This document shows, piece by piece, positions 31,452 through 40,519 of a DNA stretch of 64,000 nt (the stretch's first letter is position 1; every line of letters begins with the position of its first letter). Made by a program: the position numbers and the translations under genes. Below the pieces are notes generated by a model. The model had not been told where the DNA came from. It saw only the letters and a program-made list of their open reading frames with translations, and searched no databases. The DNA lies in contig CAWIXN010000002.1 in the NCBI GenBank assembly GCA_963840095.1, positions 558,001 to 622,000 of the forward strand, given 5' to 3'. The DNA comes from DATBGO01 sp963840095. GTDB lineage: Bacteria > Actinomycetota > Actinomycetes > Streptosporangiales > Streptosporangiaceae.

Positions 31452-32602
31452 GCGATCCCGCGGCCCACGGGGCCACGACGCAGATGCCCGGCGCCGGGCC
31501 GCCCGGCGCCGGACCGCCCGCCGCCGGACCGCCCGCCGCCCGGGCCGTCAGGCCCTGGCGAGGCGTGATCGAGGAGTACCGGCCGCTGCTGCCGGTGACC
31601 GGCGACACCCCGGTGATCACGCTGGGGGAGGGCGGGACGCCGCTGCTGCCCGCGCCGGTGCTATCGGCCCGGACCGGCTGCGAGGTCCATCTCAAGATCG
31701 AGGGCGCCAACCCGACCGGCTCGTTCAAGGACCGCGGCATGACGGTGGCGGTCAGCGCCGCGGCCGGGGCCGGGGCCACCACGGTCATCTGCGCCTCCAC
31801 CGGCAATACCAGCGCGAGCGCCGCCGCTTACGCCGCCCGGGCCGGCCTGTCCTGCGGCGTCCTGGTGCCGCAGGGCAAGATCGCGCTCGGCAAGCTGGCC
31901 CAGGCCCTGCTGCACGGGGCGCGGCTGCTGCAGGTCGACGGTGGATTCGATGACTGCCTGGAACTGGTCCGCAAGCTGGCCACCGACTACCCGGTGAGCC
32001 TGGTCAACTCGGTCAACCCGGACCGGCTGCAGGGCCAGAAGACCGCCGCATTCGAGATCGTGGATGCCTTCGGCGACGCCCCCGACGTGCACTGCCTGCC
32101 GGTCGGCAACGCCGGCAACATAGCCGCCTACTGGCTCGGCTACCGCGAGTACCTGGCCTGCGGCCGGGCCACCCGGGCCCCGCGGATGCTCGGCTACCAG
32201 GCCGCCGGCGCGGCGCCGATCGTGACCGGCCAGCCAGTGGCCAAGCCGGAGACGATCGCCACCGCGATCAGGATCGGCAACCCGGCGTCATGGCGGCTGG
32301 CCGCCGACGCCAGGGACGACTCCGGCGGGCTGATCGACGCGGTCAGCGACGAGCAGATCCTCGCGGCCTACCGGCTGCTGGCCAGCCAGGAGGGCGTGTT
32401 CGGCGAGCTGGCCTCGGCGGCCAGCGTGGCCGGCCTGCTGATGGCATGCGAGAACGGCCAGGTCACTCCGGGCTCACGGGTGGTCTGCACGATAACCGGC
32501 AACGGGCTGAAGGACCCTGACTCGGCGGTGTCGGCGGCCGCCGCGCCGACGGTGATCCCGGCTGACTACCACGCCGCGGCGGCCGCACTCGGGCTGGCGT
32601 GA
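31448..32602 (+). CDS. thrC: threonine synthase
   Basis: The 384-residue PLP enzyme turns O-phosphohomoserine into threonine. The PLP lysine motif is NPTGSFKDRGM, the phosphate/glycine loop is PVGNAGNIAAYW, and the ICASTGNTSASAAAYAARAGL segment is diagnostic for the fold type II threonine synthase. The first 40 or so residues are Pro/Gly/Ala-rich (GPPGAGPPAAGPPAA) and lie ahead of the core. The GTG at 31448 overlaps the hom stop by 4 bp, typical for this operon. Confidence 0.93.
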   Translation: MSDPAAHGATTQMPGAGPPGAGPPAAGPPAARAVRPWRGVIEEYRPLLPVTGDTPVITLGEGGTPLLPAPVLSARTGCEVHLKIEGANPTGSFKDRGMTVAVSAAAGAGATTVICASTGNTSASAAAYAARAGLSCGVLVPQGKIALGKLAQALLHGARLLQVDGGFDDCLELVRKLATDYPVSLVNSVNPDRLQGQKTAAFEIVDAFGDAPDVHCLPVGNAGNIAAYWLGYREYLACGRATRAPRMLGYQAAGAAPIVTGQPVAKPETIATAIRIGNPASWRLAADARDDSGGLIDAVSDEQILAAYRLLASQEGVFGELASAASVAGLLMACENGQVTPGSRVVCTITGNGLKDPDSAVSAAAAPTVIPADYHAAAAALGLA

Positions 32603-32654
32603 ACGACGGCTGGCATGAGCCCGGCCGCGGTGGCGATGCCCCCGGCTGGCCACC

Positions 32655-33665
32655 ATGAACTGGGCGGCCAGCCCGGTCGCCGTACGGGCCCCCGCGACCA
32701 GCGCGAACCTGGGGCCAGGTTTCGATTCCCTCGGCCTGGCGCTGGCCGTGTACGACGTGGTGACCGCGCGGATCACCGGCGGCGGCCTGACGATCGAGGT
32801 GTCAGGCGAGGGCCAGGCCCATGCCGCCGACGGCGAGCAGCACCTGGTGGTGAGGGCGATGCGGGCCGCGTTCGGCGCGCTGGGCGTCCAGCCGCCCGGG
32901 ATCGGGCTGCGCTGCGTCAACTCGATACCGCAGGGCCGCGGGCTGGGCTCCTCGGCGGCCGCGATCGTGTCCGGCCTGCTGGCCGCGCGGGCGCTGGCCG
33001 GCACCGGTGGCGAGGCCGCTGCGGACGGCAACGGCGCGGCCGGTGCGGCTGGCGTCGCTGACGGGCCGGGTGCGGCCGGACTGTCCGATCCCGAGCTGTT
33101 CGAACTGGCCGTGGCGCTGGAGGGGCACCCGGACAACGTGGCGGCGTGCCTGGCCGGCGAGCTGGTGATCAGCTGGACGTCGGCCCGTCGGGCCGCCTTC
33201 GCCCGGCTGCCCACGGTGGCCGGGCTGGCGCCCGTGCTCTGCGTTTCGGATTCTGAACTTTCCACCAGTGCGGCCCGGCGGGCCCTTCCTGCCACCGTCC
33301 CGCATGCGGACGCGGCCGCCAACTCGGCCCGGGCCGCGTTGCTGGTGGCGGCGCTGACCAGCGACCCGGGCCTGCTGATGGACGCGACCGAGGATTTCCT
33401 GCACCAGCGCTACCGGGCGGCTGCCATGCCGGGCACGGCTGGCCTGGTCAGCGCGCTGCGGGCGGCCGGAATCCCGGCGGTCGTGTCCGGCGCGGGCCCG
33501 GCCGTGCTGGCGCTCACCGTGGCCGGCCGTCGGCCCGGGCCGCGGGAGGTAGCTGCCGTGGCCGCCCGGCAGGATTGCTCCTGGCAGGTCAGGCCGGTGC
33601 TGGTCGACAGCGGCGGCGCTGTCCTTTCCGGGGGTAACTTCATTAGCGCGACGACTTCTCAGTAG
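32655..33665 (+). CDS. thrB: homoserine kinase
   Basis: The 336-residue GHMP-family kinase phosphorylates homoserine for threonine synthase. The family ATP loop is PQGRGLGSSAAAIVSG; the N-terminus carries VRAPATSANLGPGFDSLGLAL and the late motif GIPAVVSGAGPAVLAL. An Ala/Gly-rich insertion (about 110-140, GTGGEAAADGNGAAGAAG) enlarges the loop after the ATP motif. It follows thrC by 52 bp. ATG 32655 is chosen since the first conserved strand begins within ten residues. Confidence 0.93.
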   Translation: MNWAASPVAVRAPATSANLGPGFDSLGLALAVYDVVTARITGGGLTIEVSGEGQAHAADGEQHLVVRAMRAAFGALGVQPPGIGLRCVNSIPQGRGLGSSAAAIVSGLLAARALAGTGGEAAADGNGAAGAAGVADGPGAAGLSDPELFELAVALEGHPDNVAACLAGELVISWTSARRAAFARLPTVAGLAPVLCVSDSELSTSAARRALPATVPHADAAANSARAALLVAALTSDPGLLMDATEDFLHQRYRAAAMPGTAGLVSALRAAGIPAVVSGAGPAVLALTVAGRRPGPREVAAVAARQDCSWQVRPVLVDSGGAVLSGGNFISATTSQ

Positions 33666-33804
33666 ATATCGCGGGAAAGCCGTCAAGATCATAGGGGCGA
33701 GCACCGCCTGAGGCGGCCTGTCGCGAAAGCTCGTCGCCGGGCCGATGGCCTAGATCGGGCGATCACGGCGGAGAATGGGTCCAGGCGCTCGGCTGGGAGG
33801 TGCG

Positions 33805-34782
33805 GTGGTGGCAGGCGGTGACGGCAAGTCCAGGAAGTCGGCCAAGGGCAAGGCGGCGGGGCGCGACACGGCCGCGGGGCATCAGGTCTCTGCGGTGCCC
33901 AGCTGGACGCCCGGGCACGACGGGCTGGCGCAGTACGCCACGGCGAACGCGCATGATCCGCGCGATGCCCCGCCGGAGCGGCTGGGCAAGAAGATCTACG
34001 AGGCCGAGCTGTACCGCCTGCAGGCCGAGCTGGTCAAGCTGCAGGAGTGGGTCAGGACCGAGCGGGCCAGGATCGTGGTGATCTTCGAAGGCCGGGACGC
34101 GGCGGGCAAGGGCAGCACGATCAAGCGGGTGACCGCGTTTCTCAACCCCCGGGTCGCGCAGATCGTCGCGCTGCCTGCGCCGACCGAGCGGGAGCGGACG
34201 GAGTGGTATTTCCAGCGCTATGTCGAGCATCTGCCCGCCGGCGGGCAGATCGTGCTGTTCGACCGCAGCTGGTATAACCGCGCGGGCGTCGAGCGAGTGA
34301 TGGGATTCTGCACCAAAGAGGAGTACGGGCGCTTCCTGCACCAGTGCCCGATCTTTGAGCGGCTGCTCGTCGAGGACGGTGTGCTGCTGCGGAAGTACTG
34401 GTTCTCGGTGAGCGACGACGAGCAGGAGCAGCGGTTCAGGTCGCGGCTCGAGGATCCCATGCGGCGGTGGAAGCTCTCGGCCATGGACCTGGAGTCGATC
34501 TCCCAGTGGGAGAACTACTCACGGGCCAAGGACGAGATGTTCGTGCATACCGACATCCCTGAGGCGCCGTGGTTCGTGGTGGAGAGCGATGACAAGCGGC
34601 GGGCGCGGATCAACATGATCGCGCACCTGCTGTCCACCGTGCCTTACCACGACGTGCAGCGGCTGCCGCTTTCGCTGCCGCCGCGGCCCGCGTCCCAGGG
34701 TTACGTGCGGGCGCCTAAGCAACTGCAGACCTACGTGCCCGACCACGCGGCCTCGCTGGAGCACCGCCACCCGCACCGGTAG
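33805..34782 (+). CDS. ppk2: polyphosphate kinase 2 (PPK2) family protein
   Basis: The product, about 325 residues, is a single-domain PPK2, which uses polyphosphate to phosphorylate ADP or GDP or runs in reverse. It has Walker A EGRDAAGKGSTIKR, the lid-side LFDRSWYNRAGVERVMGF (Walker B-like) and the conserved SDDEQEQRF and WKLSAMDLES segments. GTG 33805 is preferred because GGGAGG at 33795-33800 precedes it; an in-frame ATG at 33775 would add ten residues. The gene stands alone. The length fits class I PPK2. Confidence 0.9.
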   Translation: MVAGGDGKSRKSAKGKAAGRDTAAGHQVSAVPSWTPGHDGLAQYATANAHDPRDAPPERLGKKIYEAELYRLQAELVKLQEWVRTERARIVVIFEGRDAAGKGSTIKRVTAFLNPRVAQIVALPAPTERERTEWYFQRYVEHLPAGGQIVLFDRSWYNRAGVERVMGFCTKEEYGRFLHQCPIFERLLVEDGVLLRKYWFSVSDDEQEQRFRSRLEDPMRRWKLSAMDLESISQWENYSRAKDEMFVHTDIPEAPWFVVESDDKRRARINMIAHLLSTVPYHDVQRLPLSLPPRPASQGYVRAPKQLQTYVPDHAASLEHRHPHR

Positions 34783-34791
34783 CCAGGAACC

Positions 34792-34980
34792 TCAGCGGCG
34801 GGGTTCTACATGCGCGTCCGGTCCTGGAAAGATCAGGGCGGTGTGCTCCTCGTCGGCCCACTTGACGACGTAAGGCGGCGCCCCGTCCGTGCCGTGTACC
34901 TCGACGATCTCACCGGACCGCAGATGCTCGTCGAGATGCCGGGAAAGGACAACCAGCCTGTCACCCACTTTTGCCTGCAT
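34792..34980 (-). CDS. DUF1918 small protein
   Basis: The 62-residue protein begins MQAKVGDRLVVLSRH and continues with GEIVEVHGTDGAPPYVVKWADEEHTALIFPGPDA, the complete DUF1918 pattern, a small SH3-like-barrel domain found almost only in actinomycetes. The function is unknown. I use ATG 34980 because AAAGGGA lies nine bases upstream in the coding sense and the domain starts at that residue, although the frame is open further up to 35133. Confidence 0.88.
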   Translation of the reverse strand: MQAKVGDRLVVLSRHLDEHLRSGEIVEVHGTDGAPPYVVKWADEEHTALIFPGPDAHVEPRR

Positions 34981-35129
34981 GAGGATCATCCCTTTCAACT
35001 TGTCGGATTCGCGATAACGTGACCCGGAATCGTGACGACGTGACGCCCGGGCTCGCAGGGCCCTCGGTACCGGGTGGCTGGCCGCGATCGCGACCACGAT
35101 GGTGCCGACCATTTCCAGTTGCATGCGGC

Positions 35130-36278
35130 TCACCGCCCGGCCAGGATCGGCGTGCTGGCCACCAGCTGGGCCCGCAACATGGCCAGGCGCAGCTCATCGA
35201 CGGTGACCATCCCGGTGACCAGCTGGTCCTCCACGGCGACGGCGAGCAGCTCGCCCCGCAGCGGCGGCTGTTTCAGCAGCGAGTCGGCGTCGATGTCCGG
35301 ATCGGCGAGGTAGGAGGCTGGTACCGGTACGGCGATCTCGCTGAGCCGCGTGGTCGACCGGTCGTCGGGCGGAACCTCCGCCAGGGTGTCGGCGAAGACC
35401 ACCCCGACCAGATCGCCATCGGAACCGACCACCGGAAACGTGGTCTGGCGCGAGGAGAAGACCACCCGGCTCGCGAAGTCGGAGACGTCTGTCCCGGCCC
35501 CCCCGGCGTCCGGGCGAGCGACCATGATGTCGCGGACGTGCAGCCCGCTGAGCGAGCTCTCGATCGCGTCGGTCTGCTGCTCCGAGCGGGCCATCGCGAT
35601 GAGGAACCAGCCGATCAGCATCAGCCACAGGCCGCCGATGTTCCGCCAGGCGAACAGCTCGGCCAGGCCGATCAGGATCAGCACCCCGCCCAGGCCCTGC
35701 CCGGCCAGCTGGGCGGCCCGGCTGGCGCGCCGCCGGTCGCCCCAGTGCCGCCAGAGCAGCCCGCGCAGGATCCGGCCGCCGTCCAGCGGCGCGCCGGGCA
35801 GCAGGTTGAAGACGGCCAGCACCACGTTCATCAGGGCGAGCCAGGCCAGGGCGGCGGTCACCACGGTAGGCCCGCGCACCACGTGCGCCAGCAGCGCGCC
35901 CGCGCCGAACACGATCGACGCGGCGAAGCTCGTGGCCGGGCCGGCCAGGGCGATCTCCAGGTCGGCCAGCGCGGTCGGCGGTAGCCCTTCCAGCTCGGCG
36001 GCCCCGCCGAGCATCCACAGGGTGATCGAGCGAACGGCGACGCCCTGCCGGATGGCCACCACCGCGTGCGCGATCTCGTGGGCGGCCAGGGCCGCGATGA
36101 ACAGGACCCCGCCGGCTATTCCCACGGTCCAGTAGACGACGTGGCCCTCGTGCGGGATGACCGTCGGCAGCACGTTGACGGCCAGGATCTCGGCGATCAG
36201 CCCGAGCATGACCAGGACGGACCAGTGCATCCCGATCGGGATGCCGGCCACCCGCCCGAGCCTGATGCTCTGCTTCAT
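35130..36278 (-). CDS. site-2 protease family (M50) zinc metalloprotease with CBS domains
   Basis: The 382-residue membrane protease has several hydrophobic helices, the zinc motif HEIAH (in FIAALAAHEIAHAVVAIRQG) and the partner motif LLPGAPLDGGRIL, where the Asp completes the metal site. The C-terminal 150 residues contain two CBS-like modules (around VRDIMVARPD and LLKQPPLRGELLAVAVEDQLVTGMVTVDEL), which usually sense adenosine nucleotides. S2P enzymes cut transmembrane segments, often of anti-sigma factors. No such partner is adjacent. The ATG at 36278 precedes a short N-terminal segment before the first helix. Confidence 0.9.
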   Translation of the reverse strand: MKQSIRLGRVAGIPIGMHWSVLVMLGLIAEILAVNVLPTVIPHEGHVVYWTVGIAGGVLFIAALAAHEIAHAVVAIRQGVAVRSITLWMLGGAAELEGLPPTALADLEIALAGPATSFAASIVFGAGALLAHVVRGPTVVTAALAWLALMNVVLAVFNLLPGAPLDGGRILRGLLWRHWGDRRRASRAAQLAGQGLGGVLILIGLAELFAWRNIGGLWLMLIGWFLIAMARSEQQTDAIESSLSGLHVRDIMVARPDAGGAGTDVSDFASRVVFSSRQTTFPVVGSDGDLVGVVFADTLAEVPPDDRSTTRLSEIAVPVPASYLADPDIDADSLLKQPPLRGELLAVAVEDQLVTGMVTVDELRLAMLRAQLVASTPILAGR

Positions 36279-36413
36279 GCGGCGATCGCCCTCTCTCGAG
36301 TGACCTCACCAGCGTCGGTGCGGCCAGGCGCCGCTGGTAGAGGCGGGCTACCCGAGGTCATGGGACCTTCGGTCTGACCGCATCTGACCGGGTTCCGGGC
36401 TGGCGGCCTGCAA

Positions 36414-38132
36414 CTACCCGGCCGGCTTCGCGGCGAGGGTGAAGTTGAAGGTCGCCCCCTGGTCCACGGCACCTTCGGCCCAGGTCCGCCCGCCGTGGCG
36501 GTCGATGATCCGCTGGATGCTGGCCAGCCCGATGCCGGTGCCAGGGAACTCGCTGGCGGGGTGCAGCCGTTGGAACGGGTGAAAGAGTTTGTCCGCGTAG
36601 GCGGGGTCGAATCCGGCTCCGTTGTCGCGGACGTAGTAGCACCGGCTGCCGTCATCGGCGGTGCTGGTGCCGAACTCGATGGTGGCGTCCTCGCGCTTGG
36701 ACGTGAACTTCCAGGCGTTCTCGAGCAGGTTCTGCACCACGGAGCGGATCAGAGCACGGTCCGCGGTCACCTGGATGCCGTCCTGGATGGCGAACCGGAC
36801 CCGGCGGTCTGGTTCTGCGGTCTGCAGCTCGTCGGCGAGGGCGGCGACCTCCGCGCTGAGATCGACCGGGGTCAGGTTCATGTCGGCGCGCGACACCCGG
36901 GATAGGAGCAGCAGGTCATCGATGAGCGCGGCCATCCGCTCGCTGGCCGCCTCGATACGCTCGGCATACCCGCGGCCCGTTTCGTCAAGCTGGTCGCCGC
37001 AGTCCTCAAGCAGCGCTTCACTGAACCCGCTCAGCGCTCGCAGCGGGGAACGCAGGTCATGGGAGACCGAGTAGGTGAAGGACTCAAGGTTCTTGTTCGC
37101 GCGCTCCAGATCCGCGGTCCGCTGCTGGACGCGGGCCTCGAGGTCGGCATTGAGCGCCCGGACCTCGGCCTCGGCCCGGTGCTGCGCGGTCATGTCGCGT
37201 ACCACGCCGACGACCTGCAGCGGACTCCCGTCCTGGTTGCGGACCACGGCTCGGTTTACCTCGGCCCAGACGACGCTACCGTCGTTGCGCAGATAGCGCT
37301 TGTCCATCGAATAGGTATCGATCTCGCCCGAAAGCACGCGCCGCATGTCGGCCAGATCGGCTTCGAGGTCGCCAGGATGGCTGATGTCCTGGAGCCGCAT
37401 GCCTCGTAGTTCCTCAGCGCTGTAACCGACGATCGCGCAGAAACGGGGGTTGGCGCGGACCAGATCGCCGCTGGCCGTCAACTCATCGATGCCGACCGGA
37501 GCGTTGTCGAACAGGGCGCTGAGCCGCCCCTCGGACTCGCGCAGCGCCTCATGCGCGATGGCGGCCTTACTCTCCTCGGTGCGCTGCGCGGTGAGATCGG
37601 TCATGATCAGGAACCGCACCAGCATGCCGTCAAGGTCGAAGCCACCGACCGCCAGCCAGACAGGCACGGTCGTGCGGCCAGGTCCGCTGAGTTCCAGTTC
37701 GCCATGGGTGCTGCGGCCCGGGCCGACATCGAGCAGCCTGGCGAACGCTGGACGGGCGGCCTCGGGGATCAGGTCCAGCACCTCGGTGCCGCGCAGTTCG
37801 GCCGCGAGCCGGCCGGTCATCGAGGCCAGCCGCGGGTTGGCGTCGAGTATCACTCCGCGGGGAGAGACGGCGGCAAAGCCTTCCTGCGCTGCCTCGAAGA
37901 TCAGCCGGTAGAGGCGGTCCGCGGTGGCGACCGCGTAGATCTGCTCCTGTCCGGGCGGCCCGATTACCAGCGAGTCGACGCTGCCGCCCCGGATCGCCTC
38001 GATCGTCTCGTGTGCCTCGCGCAGCTGGGTCCGCAGTTCGGCAACTTCAGCGTTCTCCGCATCGCTTGGTCCCGCAGCTCCCGCTGCGAGGTAGCTGGCA
38101 CCCGTGGCTTCCGGGGTCGGCGACCGGGTCAT
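36414..38132 (-). CDS. PAS-domain sensor histidine kinase of the kaiBC operon
   Basis: The product (572 residues from ATG 38132) has a short N-terminal coiled coil with AIRGGSVDSLVIGPPG (about 47-60), two PAS domains (about 70-180 and 205-315), a coiled linker (about 318-350), a dimerisation domain with the phospho-acceptor His358 in SVSHDLRSPLRAL, and an ATPase domain with N-box VQNLLENAWKF, G1 DNGAGFD, F-box PFQRLHP and G2 GTGIGLASI. It has no transmembrane segment, so it is cytoplasmic. It starts 4 bp after the second kaiB stop. In cyanobacteria the clock output kinase SasA has a KaiB-like sensor instead of PAS domains, so this kinase could link the KaiBC state to a receiver in another way. 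Confidence 0.9.
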   Translation of the reverse strand: MTRSPTPEATGASYLAAGAAGPSDAENAEVAELRTQLREAHETIEAIRGGSVDSLVIGPPGQEQIYAVATADRLYRLIFEAAQEGFAAVSPRGVILDANPRLASMTGRLAAELRGTEVLDLIPEAARPAFARLLDVGPGRSTHGELELSGPGRTTVPVWLAVGGFDLDGMLVRFLIMTDLTAQRTEESKAAIAHEALRESEGRLSALFDNAPVGIDELTASGDLVRANPRFCAIVGYSAEELRGMRLQDISHPGDLEADLADMRRVLSGEIDTYSMDKRYLRNDGSVVWAEVNRAVVRNQDGSPLQVVGVVRDMTAQHRAEAEVRALNADLEARVQQRTADLERANKNLESFTYSVSHDLRSPLRALSGFSEALLEDCGDQLDETGRGYAERIEAASERMAALIDDLLLLSRVSRADMNLTPVDLSAEVAALADELQTAEPDRRVRFAIQDGIQVTADRALIRSVVQNLLENAWKFTSKREDATIEFGTSTADDGSRCYYVRDNGAGFDPAYADKLFHPFQRLHPASEFPGTGIGLASIQRIIDRHGGRTWAEGAVDQGATFNFTLAAKPAG

Positions 38133-38136
38133 GGCC

Positions 38137-38460
38137 TTACTGGTCCGGGTCCGGTCGGCCGTCGCCGGTGGTGAGCAGGCTGACTTCGAGCCGCAGGCGT
38201 AGCCTGGCGGCATCAGACAGATCGCCCACGATCCGGCGTGGCCGGCCGGGCAGGTGCTTGACCAGCGTCGGCGTAGCGACAATCTGATCGCCTGCCGCGA
38301 GCGCGGGCTGCTCGCGCACGTCGATGACGTCCAGGTCGACGTGGCCGCCGAGATCCTCATCGCAGACCCGGCGGACGGTCTCGATGGCCTGGACGGAGCT
38401 CGGTGACGAGCCGATGAAGTAGAGGGTCAGAGCCCAGCGATCAGGGGCTTCGCCACTCAT
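38137..38460 (-). CDS. kaiB: KaiB-like protein (second copy)
   Basis: The 107-residue protein follows the KaiB pattern closely: LTLYFIGSSPSSVQAIETV, then LDVIDVREQPALAAGDQIVATPTLVKHLP, then IVGDLSDAARLRLRLEV. The KaiB hallmarks VIDV, PxLA, ATPTL and GDLS are all present. Cyanobacterial KaiB switches between folds to bind the KaiC ring. The ATG overlaps the stop of the first kaiB copy by 4 bp. The two copies are diverged, so they are not a recent tandem duplication. Confidence 0.93.
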   Translation of the reverse strand: MSGEAPDRWALTLYFIGSSPSSVQAIETVRRVCDEDLGGHVDLDVIDVREQPALAAGDQIVATPTLVKHLPGRPRRIVGDLSDAARLRLRLEVSLLTTGDGRPDPDQ

Positions 38461-38795
38461 GTCGCGGTGCTCCTGGCCCTGAGCTCGAGGCCGACCAGCA
38501 GCCGGTCGGTGTTGGAGAGGTCACCGACGAGCTTGCGAATCGGCAGCGGGAGCTTCCGGACCACCGTGGGTACGGCCAGGATCTGATCGTCGGCGGCCAG
38601 GCGCGGGTTCTCCAGCAGATCCACGACTTCGATCCGGTAGCGGCCGGCCAGGTGTTCCTCACAGGCGAGCCGCAGATTCTCGGTCGCCCGAATGCACTTG
38701 GGCGACCGGCCGGTCACATACAGGCGCAGCTCCCACTGGCCGTCCGACTGGGCGGGGGGTCTGGCCGCGTCGGCCGCGGTCCGCGGCCGGCTCAT
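38457..38795 (-). CDS. kaiB: KaiB-like protein (first copy)
   Basis: The 112-residue protein has a 20-residue polar N-terminal tail, then the KaiB core: LRLYVTGRSPKCIRATENL, VVDLLENPRLAADDQILAVPTVVRKLPLP, IRKLVGDLSNTDRLLVGLEL. This copy is nearer to the cyanobacterial KaiB consensus, including IRKLVGDLS and the LIGLDL-like ending. The start overlaps the kaiC stop (38792-38794) by 4 bp. Confidence 0.94.
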   Translation of the reverse strand: MSRPRTAADAARPPAQSDGQWELRLYVTGRSPKCIRATENLRLACEEHLAGRYRIEVVDLLENPRLAADDQILAVPTVVRKLPLPIRKLVGDLSNTDRLLVGLELRARSTAT

Positions 38796-40519
38796 CCATG
38801 CCCGCCATCGCTCGGGGGCGCGTCGGCCCAGCGACGCGTGGCCATCACCAGCCGGTCCCCCTCGGCGCCAGCCGCCTGGTGCTCCTCGCGAAGGCCGATC
38901 CGGTCGACCTCCGCCCGCTCGGCAGCAAGCTGGTCCTGCACCGCGGCGAGGTGCGCCTCCCGCTCGGCGATGGTGCGGCGCAGCTCACGCCGGCGCCGGT
39001 CCAGATCGTCGGCCTGTCGCAGCTCCGCCTCGCGCTCGGCGGCCTGCTGCGCCAGCCGCGCGGAGCCGACCAGCACTCCCGACTGGCCGACATACACATC
39101 GACCAGTTCGATCCCGTGGTCGGTGAGCACGAACTCCCGGACCTGATTCGAATGGGCCGAGCCCCGCGACTTCAGCACGAACAGCAGCCGATTGCGTTCA
39201 CCGTTGGTCTCCATGTTGCGCAGCAGCAGCCAGATATCCACCATCGACGACACGCCCGCCGTGCTCGGCTCGTCCCCATGGTCGAGCGTGGTCGCCAGTG
39301 TCGTGATCCCACGGGCCTTGAACAGGTCGATCCGGCGGTTCACCATCAAGGTCACCTCCGGGCTGGAGCCACTGCGGCCGAGGCTGGTGATCCCGTCGAG
39401 CACCGCCACCGACGGCGCCACCTGGTCGATCAGCTGGGCCAGGGCGGCCAGATGCGCCTCAAGCCCCAACGCCGACGGCCGGGCCGCCCACAGGTGGAGC
39501 AGGCCCGCGTCGATCCACGGCCGCAGGTCGAGCCCGACCGACCTCATATTGCGCAGGACCTGGTCAGGTGACTCCTCGTACAGGACCAACAGCGCCTGCT
39601 CGCCACGGTCGCAGGCCGCCTTCAACAGATGCGCGCCGAGCGAGGTCTTGCCGGTGCCCGCTGTCCCGCTCACCCTGATGGCCGACCCGCGGAAAATGCC
39701 GCCGCCCAGCATGTGGTCGAGGCGGGGGATTCCCGTCGAAATCCGCTCCTCGGAGGCCCCATAGTCAAGGGCGATCGAGGTGACCGGCAGCACGGTGAGG
39801 CCGCGGGCGGAGATCAGGAACGGGTACTCGTTGGTGCCATGCGCTGAGCCGCGATACTTGACGATCCGCAGCCGCCGGGTGGTAGTCCCCTCGCGCACCC
39901 GATGGTCGAGCACGATCACGCAGTCGGAGACGTACTCCTCGATCTCGTGCCTGGTGAGGCTATTGTCGGCGCGCTCCCCGGTCACGATGGCGGTGACGCC
40001 ACGATCCTCAAGCCAGCGCGCCAGCCGGCTGAGTTCGGTCCGCACGATCGAGTCGTCGCCGAACGCGCCGAACAACACCTCGATGGTGTCCAGCACGACC
40101 CGTTTCGCGCCAATACGCGCGATCGCGTCGTCGAGGGTCAGAAAGAGCGGCTCGAGGTCGAACTCCCCGGTCGAGATGGTCCCGGCCGGCTCCACCTGAA
40201 AGGCGATCACCGCGAGCAGTCCGTCCCGCTGCAACTCCTCGAGGTCGAAGCCGAGCGAGCGCACGTCGGCGGCGACCTTGGCGGCCGGCTCCTCGAAGGT
40301 CAGCAGTACGCCGGGCTCGCCGTAATCCCTGGCCCCTGCGACCAGAAACCCCAGTCCCAGCAGCGTCTTACCCGCTCCCGCACTGCCGGTCACCAGTGTC
40401 ACCCGGTCCCTTGGCAGCCCGCCTCTGGTGATCTGATCAAGTCCGCCGATCCCTGTGGGCGCCTTCGGCAGTTCAGGACCCGGCGCCGCATCCAGCAAGC
40501 CGGTCACAGCATTGTTCAT
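38792..40519 (-). CDS. kaiC: KaiC-like clock-type ATPase with C-terminal coiled coil
   Basis: The 575-residue protein has two KaiC domains with Walker A GSAGAGKT (45-52) and GTAGTGKT (285-292). The catalytic Glu pairs are kept in both, EE at 76-77 and EE at 315-316. By alignment in my head, the CII phosphorylation pair Ser431/Thr432 of cyanobacterial KaiC corresponds to Ser424/Ser425 in STAGVSSMVD, followed by SRGSAHSNQVREF, matching the cyanobacterial MRGSWHDKAIREF. The usual KaiA-binding tail is replaced by a 60-residue coiled coil (about 486-545, rich in AERE and RRRREL units). No kaiA is in the window. It heads the kaiC-kaiB-kaiB-kinase operon and is the longest gene there. Confidence 0.93.
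   Translation of the reverse strand: MNNAVTGLLDAAPGPELPKAPTGIGGLDQITRGGLPRDRVTLVTGSAGAGKTLLGLGFLVAGARDYGEPGVLLTFEEPAAKVAADVRSLGFDLEELQRDGLLAVIAFQVEPAGTISTGEFDLEPLFLTLDDAIARIGAKRVVLDTIEVLFGAFGDDSIVRTELSRLARWLEDRGVTAIVTGERADNSLTRHEIEEYVSDCVIVLDHRVREGTTTRRLRIVKYRGSAHGTNEYPFLISARGLTVLPVTSIALDYGASEERISTGIPRLDHMLGGGIFRGSAIRVSGTAGTGKTSLGAHLLKAACDRGEQALLVLYEESPDQVLRNMRSVGLDLRPWIDAGLLHLWAARPSALGLEAHLAALAQLIDQVAPSVAVLDGITSLGRSGSSPEVTLMVNRRIDLFKARGITTLATTLDHGDEPSTAGVSSMVDIWLLLRNMETNGERNRLLFVLKSRGSAHSNQVREFVLTDHGIELVDVYVGQSGVLVGSARLAQQAAEREAELRQADDLDRRRRELRRTIAEREAHLAAVQDQLAAERAEVDRIGLREEHQAAGAEGDRLVMATRRWADAPPSDGGHG

Noticed and set aside
38137..40519. A complete cyanobacterial-type clock
   Set aside because: No kaiA gene or KaiA-binding tail is present, and the kinase lacks the KaiB-like sensor of SasA. 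Only a KaiBC-type system can be claimed.
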